A DNA stretch of 64,000 nt from Dermatemys mawii (taxonomy: Eukaryota; Chordata; Testudines; Dermatemydidae): the NCBI GenBank assembly GCA_007922305.1, contig ML677329.1, positions 2,880,271-2,944,270 of the forward strand. The letters run 5' to 3'. Below, one piece after another: positions 1 to 10,788 of the stretch. The translations under genes and the position numbers were made by a program. Each line of letters opens with the position of its first letter. The first letter of the stretch is position 1. Under the pieces are notes generated by a model. It saw nothing but the letters and a program-made list of their open reading frames with translations. It was not told the origin of the DNA and searched no databases.

Positions 1-2459
1 CACAAGGACTCCTTGTTATTTTTAACATTTCCTAGTTACTAATGAGGCAATAATTTACCTTTGTAGCAACAGTATGGACCTCTCTGAGAAACCTGCTTCT
101 GACTGCACTACAGCACAGTAAAACTGCATTCAGTGGTTGCAAGTTTCATGGAGGTTTTAAAAATTTAAAATAATCATAACAACCTCACCCCAATATTAAA
201 TATTTATTGAGTCTAGGAATAGGTACTGCAGTATCTTTGGCCCTCTAGGAAATTCCACAATGACTGATACAAATATAGGGACTGATTTACATAAATATTG
301 AACAGCCACAAATCTAGTTGAAGTCAAAAGGAACTGCAGATGCTCAATATCTCTGAAAGTCAGACCTCTGTAGTATAAGGAATTTTGGGACATTAGACTT
401 ACCTCTACCTAGGTTCCTGCATTCTCACTAAATTTATATTCTCTTTTTTTAATCTCAATTTCAAAAAACTTTCAGCCTTTACTCCAGCAAAACTCCTGAT
501 TAATGGTGGTAGAATTTAACCTACAATTGTTTTCTCAAGAGCATATTGTATTGTTTCAGTCTCCTTCTCTGACAATGCAGTCACCCTTTTTTGTATTAAA
601 TAATTCTACTCATGTTCCCTCATTTTCCTGATTCTTAGGGAGTAATTTTAGAATACTTAAATTACCCACCAGTAATAATAGTATATTCTCTACTTCAAAA
701 AGGTCTTCTTGACAAATGATATTATACAATGCCTATGCATGACAGGACTGAATTAAAGGTGAAGTTTTCAGCCTCAACTCAGATTTTTCTTCCTTTTTGT
801 TTTAAAGAGAAAAACTTACCATTATTCTGATACACTGTACCTATTTGTATTTCAGTCACCATCAAACTGCATGTTTTTATTATCAGGCTCTTAAACCATT
901 AAGTTATGGTGTTTTGATAAGGACCCTTTTAAACTATACCACAGACTTCTACAATACCCTTCCAATTGTATTCTTCTGGCACATTTCTTTAGCAAACAAC
1001 ACTGGATTCTGCTGGCTTGTCTCTATTACTATTAATGTATGAATCTTCATACCTTGGTTGAGCAATTTACTTAACCAAGTTACTTAACCAAGAAGTAGAA
1101 GGCTTAACTTCAAAATAAAATAAACCTCTGAATGTCTTATAATAAGGTAGGGGAGGAGACATTTCCATATTATTTGTTTTAAAAAGACTTGCCTCAGGGA
1201 AATGCTCTTTCTTACAATACAGACAATTCTGTGGCATAGCCCACAGATCCTCCCTTTCTATCTCCAGCTGCATTTGTGAAATGGACTTGGTCAGACAGCG
1301 GTCAAAGAATTAAAAAAATAGATAGGAGTCATGCACTGGGAACAAACATTCATTGCATTGCTTAACTGTCTTACTAAACAAGCAGAAGACTCCCACATTC
1401 TCATGCCTTCAGTGCACAGCTGCCACTGGAAAGTTGCCCATTGCTACTCATCCCCTCCCACCTCTTTCAAAGAACCTTGTCTGAAGCTACCAGACCTCGC
1501 CTTCTAGCAATATTTTGTTAGAGGATAGGGAAATAATGTCATCTAAAAACAAGTTAAAACTTACTATCACAGATTTCCTCAATGAATGGAGATGGTAGCA
1601 AGTCACCCTTTCAGGTAAGGGAAAAAAAACAGTGATATGCAGAAAGTTCTGCATATTAACCAGTGAGGAGCCTCAAGAGAATGTAGCTTGAGTTTCAAAA
1701 AAGTCCATTCAATGAGGTATTTTATGAGGATTATGTGCCTATAGGGCAACTAGCATACTTTTGACTCTATATAAATAACAACACTTTCCACTATCAAGTG
1801 TCAAGACATAACATTTTCAGCAGGTGACCTCCATTGAAGTGTGCTCTTGCATAGACATTTTTAGCATTGTCATTGGTGCATACAAGTGGTAAAGCTCAGG
1901 GATGTGTGCACAAACATTTATGATTACAAAGCTGTACGTGTGCAAATGGAGCTTGATTTTAGGCCCTTTTAAAAGTTTAGCCATGTACCTGCTGCTTAGG
2001 TATCCACAGTTCTGGCTCATTGAAAGGGAAAATTCCATTACCTCCAATCCCCGCACTAGTCCACATGCAATGTCTCACTATTCAAAGGCAGAATTTCACT
2101 CTAAGAAACTTCAGCATCACCTGACAAAGTTGCTATTTTGGAAATGAAAAATCTTTCTTCAAATGGAAGGTATAAGTGCAGTGTCTTATATTGCCCTCTT
2201 TACCTTATGTTCGGATAATAGGTGGGATTTCAAAGGGGCCTAAATGTTTACACACTCCTAAAATATGTGCTGCTGGGAAATCAGATAGAGTCCTCATCAG
2301 GCTCTGAAAATACTGCACAACCAGTGAATCACTTTTCTCTTCACAGGACTTGCCTTTATTATCTTATTAAGAAAAATAAAACATAAACCTCAGTCTAAGC
2401 ATTCACCAATGTCTGGAATTGTCACTAATTCTGTACCCCTTAGCAAATAGGCTCATACC
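1..2459. other. Upstream intergenic DNA, no gene seen
   Basis: AT-rich sequence with only short open frames (under about 85 codons) that lack family resemblance, splice context or composition bias. I recognise no interspersed repeat here. The only local structure noted is a 13-bp tandem duplication at 1067-1092. It is best read as 5' flanking DNA of LEF1. Confidence 0.6.
1053..1092. repeat. 13-bp tandem duplication with an inverted arm
   Basis: TTACTTAACCAAG occurs twice in direct contact (1067-1079 and 1080-1092). The inverse complement of its last seven bases, CTTGGTT, lies at 1053-1059, so either copy could pair with it. Seen directly; function unknown. Confidence 0.7.
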
Positions 2460-2580
2460 TCTTTTATGCACCTGGGCTGGAGCTAATAGGATTCACCCGG
2501 CATGGTGAGTCAGCAGAAATCATTCTGCATCTTTATGCACAGTCTGAGTACTTGACATCAGCATGAGTCAGCAAAATTAG
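2460..2580. promoter_or_regulatory. Candidate enhancer with paired AP-1/MARE-like sites
   Basis: The 10-mer TGAGTCAGCA occurs twice on the same strand, at 2506-2515 and 2564-2573. It contains a consensus AP-1 site (TGAGTCA) extended by the GCA of a Maf recognition element. TTTATGCAC also occurs twice nearby (near 2463 and 2532). The motifs are seen directly; enhancer activity is inference. Confidence 0.35.
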
Positions 2581-3244
2581 CTCCTGTGACAGAGTTTATT
2601 TGAACAAACCATATCATATCTTAAGCATTTTGTGTGAAGGTTAAAGAACAAAACAGAAGAAGAGCTGTACTTTGGGATAAAGATAACAGAGAATAAAGGG
2701 AAAATATGGTGTTTAGTTTGCCCCGGACATGGCAATTCTATTTTGTTAAACCTACAATCGATTTGTTTCTTAAATGGGACAATATTGCACAGCTTGACTC
2801 ATCTCTCTGACAGAAATAATTCCAGGGAGCTCCCCAGAGTGTTAACTGTTTTAATTTTAAAATTATTTTTAAAGTATTCATGAATTCTAGGCCACCAACA
2901 TCTTCATCCAAAGAAAATTTCTCAAGTAAAAACACTCATTTGAGATTGTCTATTAAAATCCCATAAAACCCACTAAATCTCATGGGGATTTAGTTAAGAA
3001 AAAACAGCATTTTATGTACTGTCATTCTGAGTTAAGAACACTGATGGCATCCCAGAACTGAAAAGCTGGATGTGTATGATGTTCCAGTAACATCACTTTT
3101 CTATGTGCTTCAAGTTAACTACCCAAATGGGATGGTATCATTTGATGTACCAGACACCACATTGATGAAAGACTTTGACTCTGCAACATGCAACTTCCTC
3201 ATTATCTCAGTTCAAACCATTTGCAGCTAAAATCAAAGGTTTGG

Positions 3245-3570
3245 GAACTGCGTAGTTCAGGATTGCGATATAGCCTGTCAACTCTAGGTCACTTGTTCAA
3301 ATCTGGCCCATGTCAGCAGTGCCCGAAAGTTGTTCCAGTTTGATGACAGCTCGGAAACCTATGGGAAATGGGCTGGGTGGTCACAGTCCAGTGCTTTGTA
3401 AATAGGTGTCACCTTAGCACCAGTTAGTACCTCCCTCTCAGCAAAGAAGCCAAAGACTGAACTACCTCTCTTACCTCTAGAAGTGGTTTCTTTATGCCAA
3501 GAATGAAGATCGTTGATTGGCTCTGGGTGGGTGGTTGTACTTGAATCTATGGATAAACAAAGCATTTTGG
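3245..3570. repeat. Possible old tRNA-derived SINE fragment
   Basis: Around 3285-3310 there is a sequence resembling a Pol III B box (TTGTTCAAATCTGGCC). Upstream of it is a degenerate A-box-like stretch, and downstream a non-tRNA tail. The arrangement recalls reptile tRNA-derived SINEs, but I cannot name the family and the boundaries are approximate. It is not a functional tRNA: no cloverleaf with paired acceptor arms can be drawn. Confidence 0.3.
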
Positions 3571-5330
3571 TTAGGTTACGGTGCTGTCAACCTGGTACCT
3601 TTCACTAAAACTTCTTTTGCAGACGAAAAAGAGTAAAGGGAGACTGTAATTATTGCAGCTGACATTTACATTAATTTGTGATCAAAAGTAACAACCGGAT
3701 TAGCATGATGTTTGTCGTCTTCATTTTATGTTGCAGTCAGTATGGATCTGTTAGTAGCACTTTCGTGTTTAGGCAAGAAATGTTGGTCTTGTAGCCAGTG
3801 CTACAAAACGCACTGGAGGGCTACTTGCATTGTTGTAGGAGCAATCCTCAAGACAGAGGTCCCTTCTGACTCTCTAGGATGGTCATCCAAATTCATTATT
3901 TATAGACTTTCCTATGGTGCTCTTAACTGTAGTATCCGATAATATAGTACATGAGCATCTCACACACACATATGAATTTATCCTCACAAATCCCCATTCG
4001 GGAAAGAATATTCTCACTTTAGAGATGGTGGACCAAATTAGAGGGAGAAAGGTGCCTGCTTTAAGGAACCTTAGATTTATTTCAGAGGTGTTGAGCATCC
4101 ACAACTCCTAGAGAAGTGAGTCAATGGGAATTGCAGGTGCTCTGCACCTTTAAGTGTCTTGAGTTGGGTATCCAACAATTGAAATCTTTCAAAAAATGTT
4201 GCAGTCTTTGAAGTTTTGCCTTGTAATGGTAACATTGTATATAAGTTTGTGTTGCTTGTGCTTGTGTAACTAAGGGCTGGTCAGTTTAGCAGGACCCATT
4301 GTGCTGAAATAATTGTCGGAAATCAAATGTTGAATAATACTTTTGAAGTGCAAAGCATTAATTAGTTATTATAAATCCTTTATTCAGTCCTTATTTAACC
4401 CAAGCTACCTGTCATTTGGGGACTTGCCTGAGCAGGAACTTCAAGATTTAGCCTATACACTAAACTTCCACATAAATCAAGATGTTATCTAAATACAGTG
4501 GTGAACAAAGACTCAGGAAGCATGTTCATTCAATCAGGTAACCTTTACCAAAAAAAGCATTATATAGAAAAGCTCAACTGTTAATTTAGAATCTATCATC
4601 CTTTTTCTTTCTTTTTAATCTGAGTGGGGCAATGACAGCAAGCTTAAAATATAGGAAAAGCAGAGACAGTTTTATCTCAGAATGTTGACACATTTTGTTA
4701 GTGGCAAGTTTATACAGAGAAACAAACACCAGGCTGCCACAGTTTATGTTTCAATGCTGGTTCTCTCATTCCAACTTTGTAGCTATACTGCAAACACACC
4801 TCACTGTTAATAATAATAAAAATACAAAATTGGTATGTTCTGTATCAACAATGTCCTTCAAATCTGTTCATTAGACCCTATTTTAAATCTGCTGAGTTGG
4901 ATGTTTTTATGAAGTATTGTCGGCAGGGCATTGATAGTGATTCCGCAGTCAAGTTTGCATTAGGCTTTTTGCCTTTCAGAGCATACCGGCACTAATCTCA
5001 CGTATATGTCTATAAATATTTTCCCTTGGTTAGAATACACTGTTATATGTTTTGTCACTGCACAGCAGGTTTCTAAACATTGCAGCAGACCTGACAAAAC
5101 TCCCTTCCGGCCTCATTGCGGATTATACTTTGAGTGGGAGGCGGGGGTGTTGTTGTTTTTCTTTGTTTGTTTAGTAAAAGCACTTTACCCCTCTGATGAC
5201 AAATTTTGCAGAGAGTCATAACAAAGCTCACTCATCAGCACTCCCGTTCCCATTGTCGCATCTGGAGAAAATGGCAAGACACGTTTCTGCTAAAATAATA
5301 CTTCTCCTTGAAGCCATTTAACTGCACAAC
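3571..5330. other. Intergenic DNA with a small repeat remnant
   Basis: No gene is visible. The stretch near 4103-4190 resembles one end of the inverted-repeat family at 52223-52432. The remainder is unique-looking AT-rich DNA with short random open frames. Confidence 0.5.
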
Positions 5331-5339
5331 ATGGTAATT

Positions 5340-5750
5340 ACACACGTGAGATTTTCCTTAAGAAAATAATTGCAAAACCTCCATAAAAATCGGGGCGAGG
5401 GGAATAACTCTTCTCCTTTGATTTCGTCTATTGTACCCCACGTGCTCAACGCTTCTGTATGTGTGTGTGTGTCAGTCAGGCTACCCAGAGTTGGAGTACG
5501 TCCAGGGTTTGATTTTTTTATTTTCAATACACATTTCAGCTCCAACTCCACAAACTCTTTGATCTTTCCTTCTGTCTCCTTACCCGGAAGAGAACCCTTG
5601 CCTGCTCAGCTGGCAGTTCAGAGCACACGTGGAAAGCCTGGCTCGTCTCCATGTTCTTGCCAAATTTAGTCACACAAAGAGGCCAGAAAGGGGATGGAGG
5701 GCGGGGGGGGAAAGAGGATGAAAGAGGCAGCCGACGGGACATCAAAGGGA
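5340..5750. promoter_or_regulatory. Cluster of TCF/LEF sites and CACGTG E-boxes
   Basis: About 5.2 kb upstream of the LEF1 start codon, three TCF/LEF core motifs lie within 332 bp: CTTTGAT at 5416-5422 and 5557-5563, and ATCAAAG at 5741-5747. The last is part of CATCAAAGGG, close to the full Wnt-response consensus. Three perfect CACGTG E-boxes lie at 5343-5348, 5439-5444 and 5626-5631. Under uniform base composition about 0.04 exact CTTTGAT matches on either strand would be expected in 332 bp. The motifs are seen; LEF1 autoregulation through them is inference. Confidence 0.45.
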
Positions 5751-5940
5751 GCTACCGCCCCGCCCCCCCGGCTCCCCGTACCCCGCCCTCTGCCTATTTA
5801 AGGGGAGGCTCTCGGCGGTGGGCTCTTCTCACGCAATGCCGCTTGCTTCCCCACTCCCCACCATCCCCTCTCCCTGCACCGCTACCGTCTCGCCTCCGCT
5901 TCCCAGAGATTTGCCATGATCGGCCCCACCCCCACGTCGA
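5690..5940 (+). promoter_or_regulatory. GC-rich island with TATA-like core promoter
   Basis: A GC-rich block in AT-rich surroundings contains C-rich GC-box-like runs (5758-5790) followed by TATTTAAG at 5795-5802. About 25-30 bp downstream is pyrimidine-rich sequence suitable for initiation. It may be an upstream alternative LEF1 promoter, the promoter of a noncoding RNA, or an enhancer that mimics a promoter. No splice donor pointing toward LEF1 was identified with confidence. The open frames across it look like composition artefacts. Confidence 0.35.
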
Positions 5941-5950
5941 ATAGAAGCAA

Positions 5951-8900
5951 ATTCGAAAGCTGGGTTTTGAATGCACATTTGTAGACAGGGTGGGAAAGGC
6001 GGCAGGCTCCCTGCTGGGCATTAACTTTCTTCACAAACTTATTCCAGCCGGACTTTCTGCTTAACAATATTTTGGGGAAGGAGGGTCTAGGTTTTTAATT
6101 CCCATTTGTAATCCCCCCGCCCCGTATTTTCTCTTGCTCCGTTCTTACCAAGCTATTAGGTCGCGGTCTCTCTTTATTATTGGTGGTTGTTGGAAATGTC
6201 TCGTTATCTTTTGGTAGAGGATTTACAGCCTCGGGTCGATGTAGTCATACCCTGATGTCAGACCTTGGCTAATACCCTCACTCTCCTTCCAGTGATTTAT
6301 CCCACTGGTCCATTCGCTGGTGTTTGTTCAGCTCCGTTACCGATTAGTTCATTAGTATGTTTCCTATAATTATTCCCCCGCCCTCAAGGCGAATTGACCT
6401 TGATTATCTGGGGTGGTAAAAATCCAGACCCTTTACGCTTAAGTAAGATTAAAAGCGCAGCTCACTTCTCCTTCCCCTCCCCCGCCCCCCAAAAAGTTCA
6501 GAGGATGTATCGAGTTACACTGTGATTGATTTGTCAAACAATGAACTGGCTCCTTCACTTGCATTGCACCAACTCTTTAGACCAAATCCGCAAGAATATT
6601 AGGTCTGGCTGCGAGAAGGGGTGTGTATAGGAAGGGAAGAGGTAACGGGTAAATACAGCCTATTTGCTTAGTTTATTGGGGGGGGGAGCTGATTTCCACC
6701 TGATTTGTTCTGTCTCTGTGTTTGCAACCTTTCTGTTTTCTCATTCTCTTTGCCCCTCCCCCTCTATTTTAACTCTACAGCCCTGCTTTTGTTTGCAATA
6801 GACTTAAATTGCCTTTTCCTCCTCTTCCATTTCTCCCTCCCGTCCTATGAATTGAAAGTACCGACAGCTTTGTGTTGTCTCCAGTCAAGTCTGGCGTTGG
6901 AGTTGAGGTTTCCTGAGTTTATCCTCTTGTCATAAATCATTACGCTCCCCCCCCTTCTGCTTTTAAAAAGCTCCCACCAAAAAACTGCTATGGGAAAAAC
7001 TCCAGCCCACATGAAAGGGAAAAAACTGGAGGGGGTGGCGCGGGGAGCCCTCTAACACGGGACATAGCTCCGTTCTCTTTAATTAAACACATAGTTTATT
7101 TTTGTGCAGACTAATTTGGCAGGGAACTGCTGTTCGGATTTACCTACCCCCTCTGGCTATAAGGAGAAGGGCATCTCTGTAACACGGCAGAAGTGTGTAT
7201 ATGCCTCCACTTTTCCAACCACCCCTTTTGTTTGGACCTCCACAGAGAGGAAGCCTGTTCAGTGCTTGTACGCAAGGAAAACAGAGATAGGACAAAACAC
7301 AAACAAATACCTCGCTCATTGTTAAACCGCCACGTGAACCTCCTCCCCTGGTAAAAATAAACCTATAATGTGACTTCTCCCCTCATCCTCCTCCGGTATT
7401 CTGCATAGTAAAAGACAAAATCGACACCCCTCATTGGGACTGGAAAGGATTGCAACATAGCAGCATCCCCTTCCGATTCAGTGCCAATTCCAATCGATCA
7501 CATACGTGGGTGTTTGCATGCTGACTGGGGACCCACATGCTAATAGGCATGACACTTAGTATAGTCTTCTCATAGAGCACGTCTGTCCAAGATTTTTTTT
7601 TTAAATCACAGAAAGGTTGAAAATATCTTCGGATTTTTTTTTTTATTCTTCATGCCAAAACTAATTTATCCTGGATCTGTAAGATACCATGAATCCCCTT
7701 TAAACTGGACGTGTGACAAAGGCAGGAGAGTAATGTACACAAATACAATCAAGCCACTAAAAATCACATGTATATGCTAGAGAAAATTCCTAGAGCAACT
7801 AATGGGCTTCGTTAGTTTTCCAGAAGAGAAGATCCCTGCTAGAAAACACCAAATGGAACATCCTCTCCTCCGCCTTCTCTCTGAATTGGGTCCCATTAGG
7901 TAGTTTAAACTCATTCTTGCCTGTAATAATCCCGAAAGCAAAGGGAGGTGTCTGCAATGAGTATGGAAGTCAGAACAATTAACACGAAGGAGAAAATAGG
8001 ATTTGAATTAGGTGTAACTTACACATAGTCACTAACTTCCCCATTTTCCAAACAACTGCCTCTTAATTACTTTACTCAAACCATCTTCAATAGAGTGTTT
8101 GTTTAATTAAGGGGGCATTGTACACTTTAACTTCTTTTGTGTGGGTCTGTATTTTTAATGTCTTGCTTTCTAATGTATTTAGTGCACTTGTTTAATAATG
8201 TGACAAATATATCCCCATTTCTCTCTTTTTTTATTTTCTTAGCAGGGTTGGTCGGTTTTATATTCCTGTTGGATAATTACAGTTTGCACGGGAAATGATG
8301 TAAAGAAAATATTGAACTTTTGGAATTTCATCCTAACTTTCATGATTATGTCACAGAGAGCAGGTCTGCCTTCTAGGTGTCTTTTATAAAGCGTAACGTT
8401 ATAATGTGTAAAACTGATTGAAAATATCTTGACGTTTCCATTTCACCGTGTTCTTGAGCTTGTGTGTTTACCAGTTTCACAACGGCTATACAAAACGAGT
8501 TGTAGTCTTTCGATGCCAAAGTAATTTCAACTGGTTCCTGCACATGTTTTCACTACATCGCATAGATAGAATCATATGCACATTAATGACATTTCCAAGT
8601 GCCCTGGACGCTGCTTTTTTTATACAGATACCCTGGATGCTGTTAAAACATAGGGCTAAAAATACAAATTCTAAATGAATGGGATAGGGAGGAGAGTTGA
8701 TTGTCTTTTGCGATCCCTAAAAAATTATTATAGAGTTTATTTTGATGACTTGAAACATGAGTCCCTCACGCCTGTTTATCTCATTGTCCGTTCAAGGACT
8801 ACTAGCTAGGTACTGCGCTCAGTCCGTTGCTGGCTTGCTATGTTTAACGACGATCTAATAACCCTGCCCTTCATCTGAAATTACTGCAAACATTTTTAAA

Positions 8901-9394
8901 AAATACTTAGTGCCCATTTCCCTCTGCGAATAATTTAATGCGTGTGCATCCCGCCTGCCATTGAAAAGGGGAAGTCTTAACAAAGCATCCTAAAAACATC
9001 TTTTTCCCAGATTTGTCCGGGGATGTTCAGAAAACTATTCTTTGCCCTCTTCGGGGTATGCGTGCTCCGTTTGGGGTGAATTATAAGCCTCCACCCCCTC
9101 GAACAGCAATTCCCTTCGCAGTCCCGTCCCCCCGCCCGGTCCTTGCGGTTCTGCATTATCGAAATAATCAACGTTACCGCAAGACGCTGAGAACTTGCAA
9201 AATCATCACGGGCTACATGCCGGCTGCCGGAGGTTTGCACCATGCAGTAAAAGAAAGACAGATTTGTCTAGTGTTTCCCTGCCCCCTCTGCCTTACTTTC
9301 TATTCCCCCTCCCCCCTTTTCGTCCTGGATCTGAACGAATCGATCGCTTTACCGACTCCTCGTTACTAGCTTATGACAGCCGAGGTGACTTCTT
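5951..9394. other. Proximal upstream DNA with few repeats
   Basis: I recognise no interspersed repeat across about 3.4 kb, which contrasts with intron 3. The sequence alternates between C-rich patches (6100-6130, 6470-6490, 9070-9140) and AT-rich stretches. There is another CACGTG E-box at 7331-7336. No open frame looks like a gene. The lack of mobile elements would fit a conserved regulatory domain beside a developmental transcription factor gene, but conservation cannot be measured here. Confidence 0.5.
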
Positions 9395-9518
9395 TGTACT
9401 GAACGAGAAGGCGGCGGCAGCAGCCGCGCTCCCCGCTGCCCGGCCGCTGGCACTCGGGCGGGCTAAGCCGGGCTGCGGCGCGGCTCCGTTTCCCGTCCCT
9501 CTCCGGAGTGTCTATCAA

Positions 9519-9537
9519 CGCGCTGTCAATCAGCGCG
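9519..9537. repeat. Short palindrome in promoter
   Basis: CGCGCTG and CAGCGCG are perfect inverse complements separated by TCAAT. This lies about 50 bp upstream of the larger GC-box inverted repeat. Confidence 0.7.
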
Positions 9538-9565
9538 GCGGCTTCCCTTTCATCTCCCCCCCCCC

Positions 9566-9617
9566 TCCGCCCCCGCCCCCGCCCCGTCCGCGGGGAGCAG
9601 GCGGGGGCGGGGGCGGA
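9566..9617. promoter_or_regulatory. LEF1: Perfect 18-bp inverted repeat of GC boxes
   Basis: The left arm (9566-9583) and right arm (9600-9617) are exact inverse complements, each with two overlapping CCGCCCCCG-type GC boxes, separated by 16 bp. SP/KLF family factors bind such sites. The symmetry presents identical arrays on both strands and would suit a bidirectional core promoter or a hairpin. It lies about 1.2 kb upstream of the start codon, close to where the long mammalian LEF1 leader would begin, as I recall it. Confidence 0.7.
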
Positions 9618-9947
9618 GCGGGTGGAGGGGCTGGTAAAGTTACATTGCAGACACTGGCTCCGGCGGGCGCGCTCGGGCCGGCCCTCTCCACTGTGCGCTC
9701 TGCCCGCGCCGGCCACGGGAACTCGGTCCGACGGGCTTCCAGCGGCGCCTCGGCGAGGAGGGGGACGGTGCCTGGGGACCGCGCGTGTGGATTGCTGGGG
9801 GGCGCCCGTGAAGCCAGGAAGCAGCCGCCCCGGGGGAAGGCCGAGGGCCCCGCGGCTGCTGGGTGCCCCTCCTCCATGGGGTGCCCCATCCCCGGACGGC
9901 AGCGGGCGGCTCTCGGCGGCTGGGCTGGCCCCCTTTAGGGGTGGTGA

Positions 9948-10256
9948 ATGCAGAGGAGCCTCGGGCCGCTGGGACTCCTCGGGAGCGAAACTTTCCCTGC
10001 CTCGCGCCGGGAGGGCAGCGCTCGCGCCCGGGCTTTGGGCTGCGCCGCGCGGGGCTCGAGCCGCCCGGGCACGGCGAAGAGGCGAGCGCGGCGCTGCGGG
10101 GAGAGCTCGGGCGAGACGAGGACAAAAGCGGAGAGTCTGGGTGCGTGGGGCTGGGCGCGGGCGGCGGAAGCGCTTCCCGGGGCCCCCCGCCTCGTCTCCA
10201 CCGCCCCGAGCGGCCGGCGGGGCCCCCCCGCTGCACTTCACGGGCGAACTTCGTAA
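9948..10256 (+). other. Upstream ORF, 102 codons, in putative leader
   Basis: The ATG at 9948 opens a 102-codon frame ending before the LEF1 start. The sequence is rich in Arg, Ala, Gly and Ser, as expected of GC-rich noncoding DNA, so a stable product is doubtful. If the leader starts upstream of it, this ORF would hinder scanning ribosomes. It is one of four upstream ATG frames. Confidence 0.35.
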
Positions 10257-10700
10257 CTCTTACACCCCCCCCCCCTGCGCTGCAACCGGGGAGGCTCCTG
10301 CTCTGCCAGGCAGCGGGCTCGCCCCCCCCCCCCGGCTGTACGAGCTGGGGCTCGCAGGATCCCCCCCCAGAGCTCGGGGGCGGGGGAATAGGAACCGGGG
10401 GGAGCCTCTCTCTTGAAAAAGGCCCCGGAGGAGATAAAAGCAGATCCAGGAGGGTCCCAACTTCTCCGAACTTTTCTGGCCCCTCGCAGACGCCACGGAA
10501 ACCGGGGCAGGGGGAGGAGAAAAGTGCATGTGCTCCCCCCCCCGCCCCCAGCAGCAGACAGACCGACCGACAAGCCAGACAGACGGACCCTCCTTTCCCC
10601 CAGGTGGCTGTGCCGGGCTGGCCTCCCCTCTCTTCCGGGGAGGGGGGAGGGATGGAGCGGGGGAGGCTCAGACTAGTGCGGACAAGCGGCTCGTAAAGAC

Positions 10701-10736
10701 TTAATAATAAAAATAATAATAAAAATAATAATAATA
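10701..10736 (+). repeat. LEF1: TAA/AAT-rich tract in LEF1 leader
   Basis: A simple repeat of TAA and AAA triplets interrupts an otherwise very GC-rich leader. TAA triplets start at 10702, 10705, 10708, 10714, 10717, 10720, 10726, 10729 and 10732; all nine lie in the frame of the LEF1 ATG at 10789. The tract therefore blocks any in-frame N-terminal extension and gives an unstructured window about 55 nt before the start codon. Confidence 0.85.
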
Positions 10737-10788
10737 TTTCTCCTTCTCCTCCTTCTTCCCCGGGCGGAGCAGGAATTCAAGAGCGACT

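Larger units (their letters stand above)
9650..10788 (+). other. LEF1: Putative long GC-rich LEF1 5' leader
   Basis: The LEF1 mRNA is known for a very long GC-rich 5' UTR with reported internal ribosome entry activity. The GC-box array at 9566-9617 and the continuous GC-rich sequence to the start codon support a leader of about 1.1 kb; the exact start site is not determinable. If so, it carries upstream ORFs at 9876-9938, 9948-10256, 10528-10676 and 10652-10696. None joins the LEF1 frame. A TAA-rich tract (10701-10736) and a pyrimidine-rich tract (10735-10760) precede the start codon. A weaker second start site below GATAAAAG (10433-10440) would give a leader of about 320 nt. Confidence 0.55.

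Noticed and set aside
3285..3310. tRNA-like B box
   Set aside because: No matching acceptor, D or anticodon arms; at best a SINE remnant, listed as such with low confidence.
9195..10696. Long open frames on both strands (up to 302 codons) in the CpG island
   Set aside because: Extreme Pro/Ala/Arg/Gly bias in every frame of both strands at once, the expected result of GC-rich DNA with few stops. No domain resemblance, and the region is promoter and leader.
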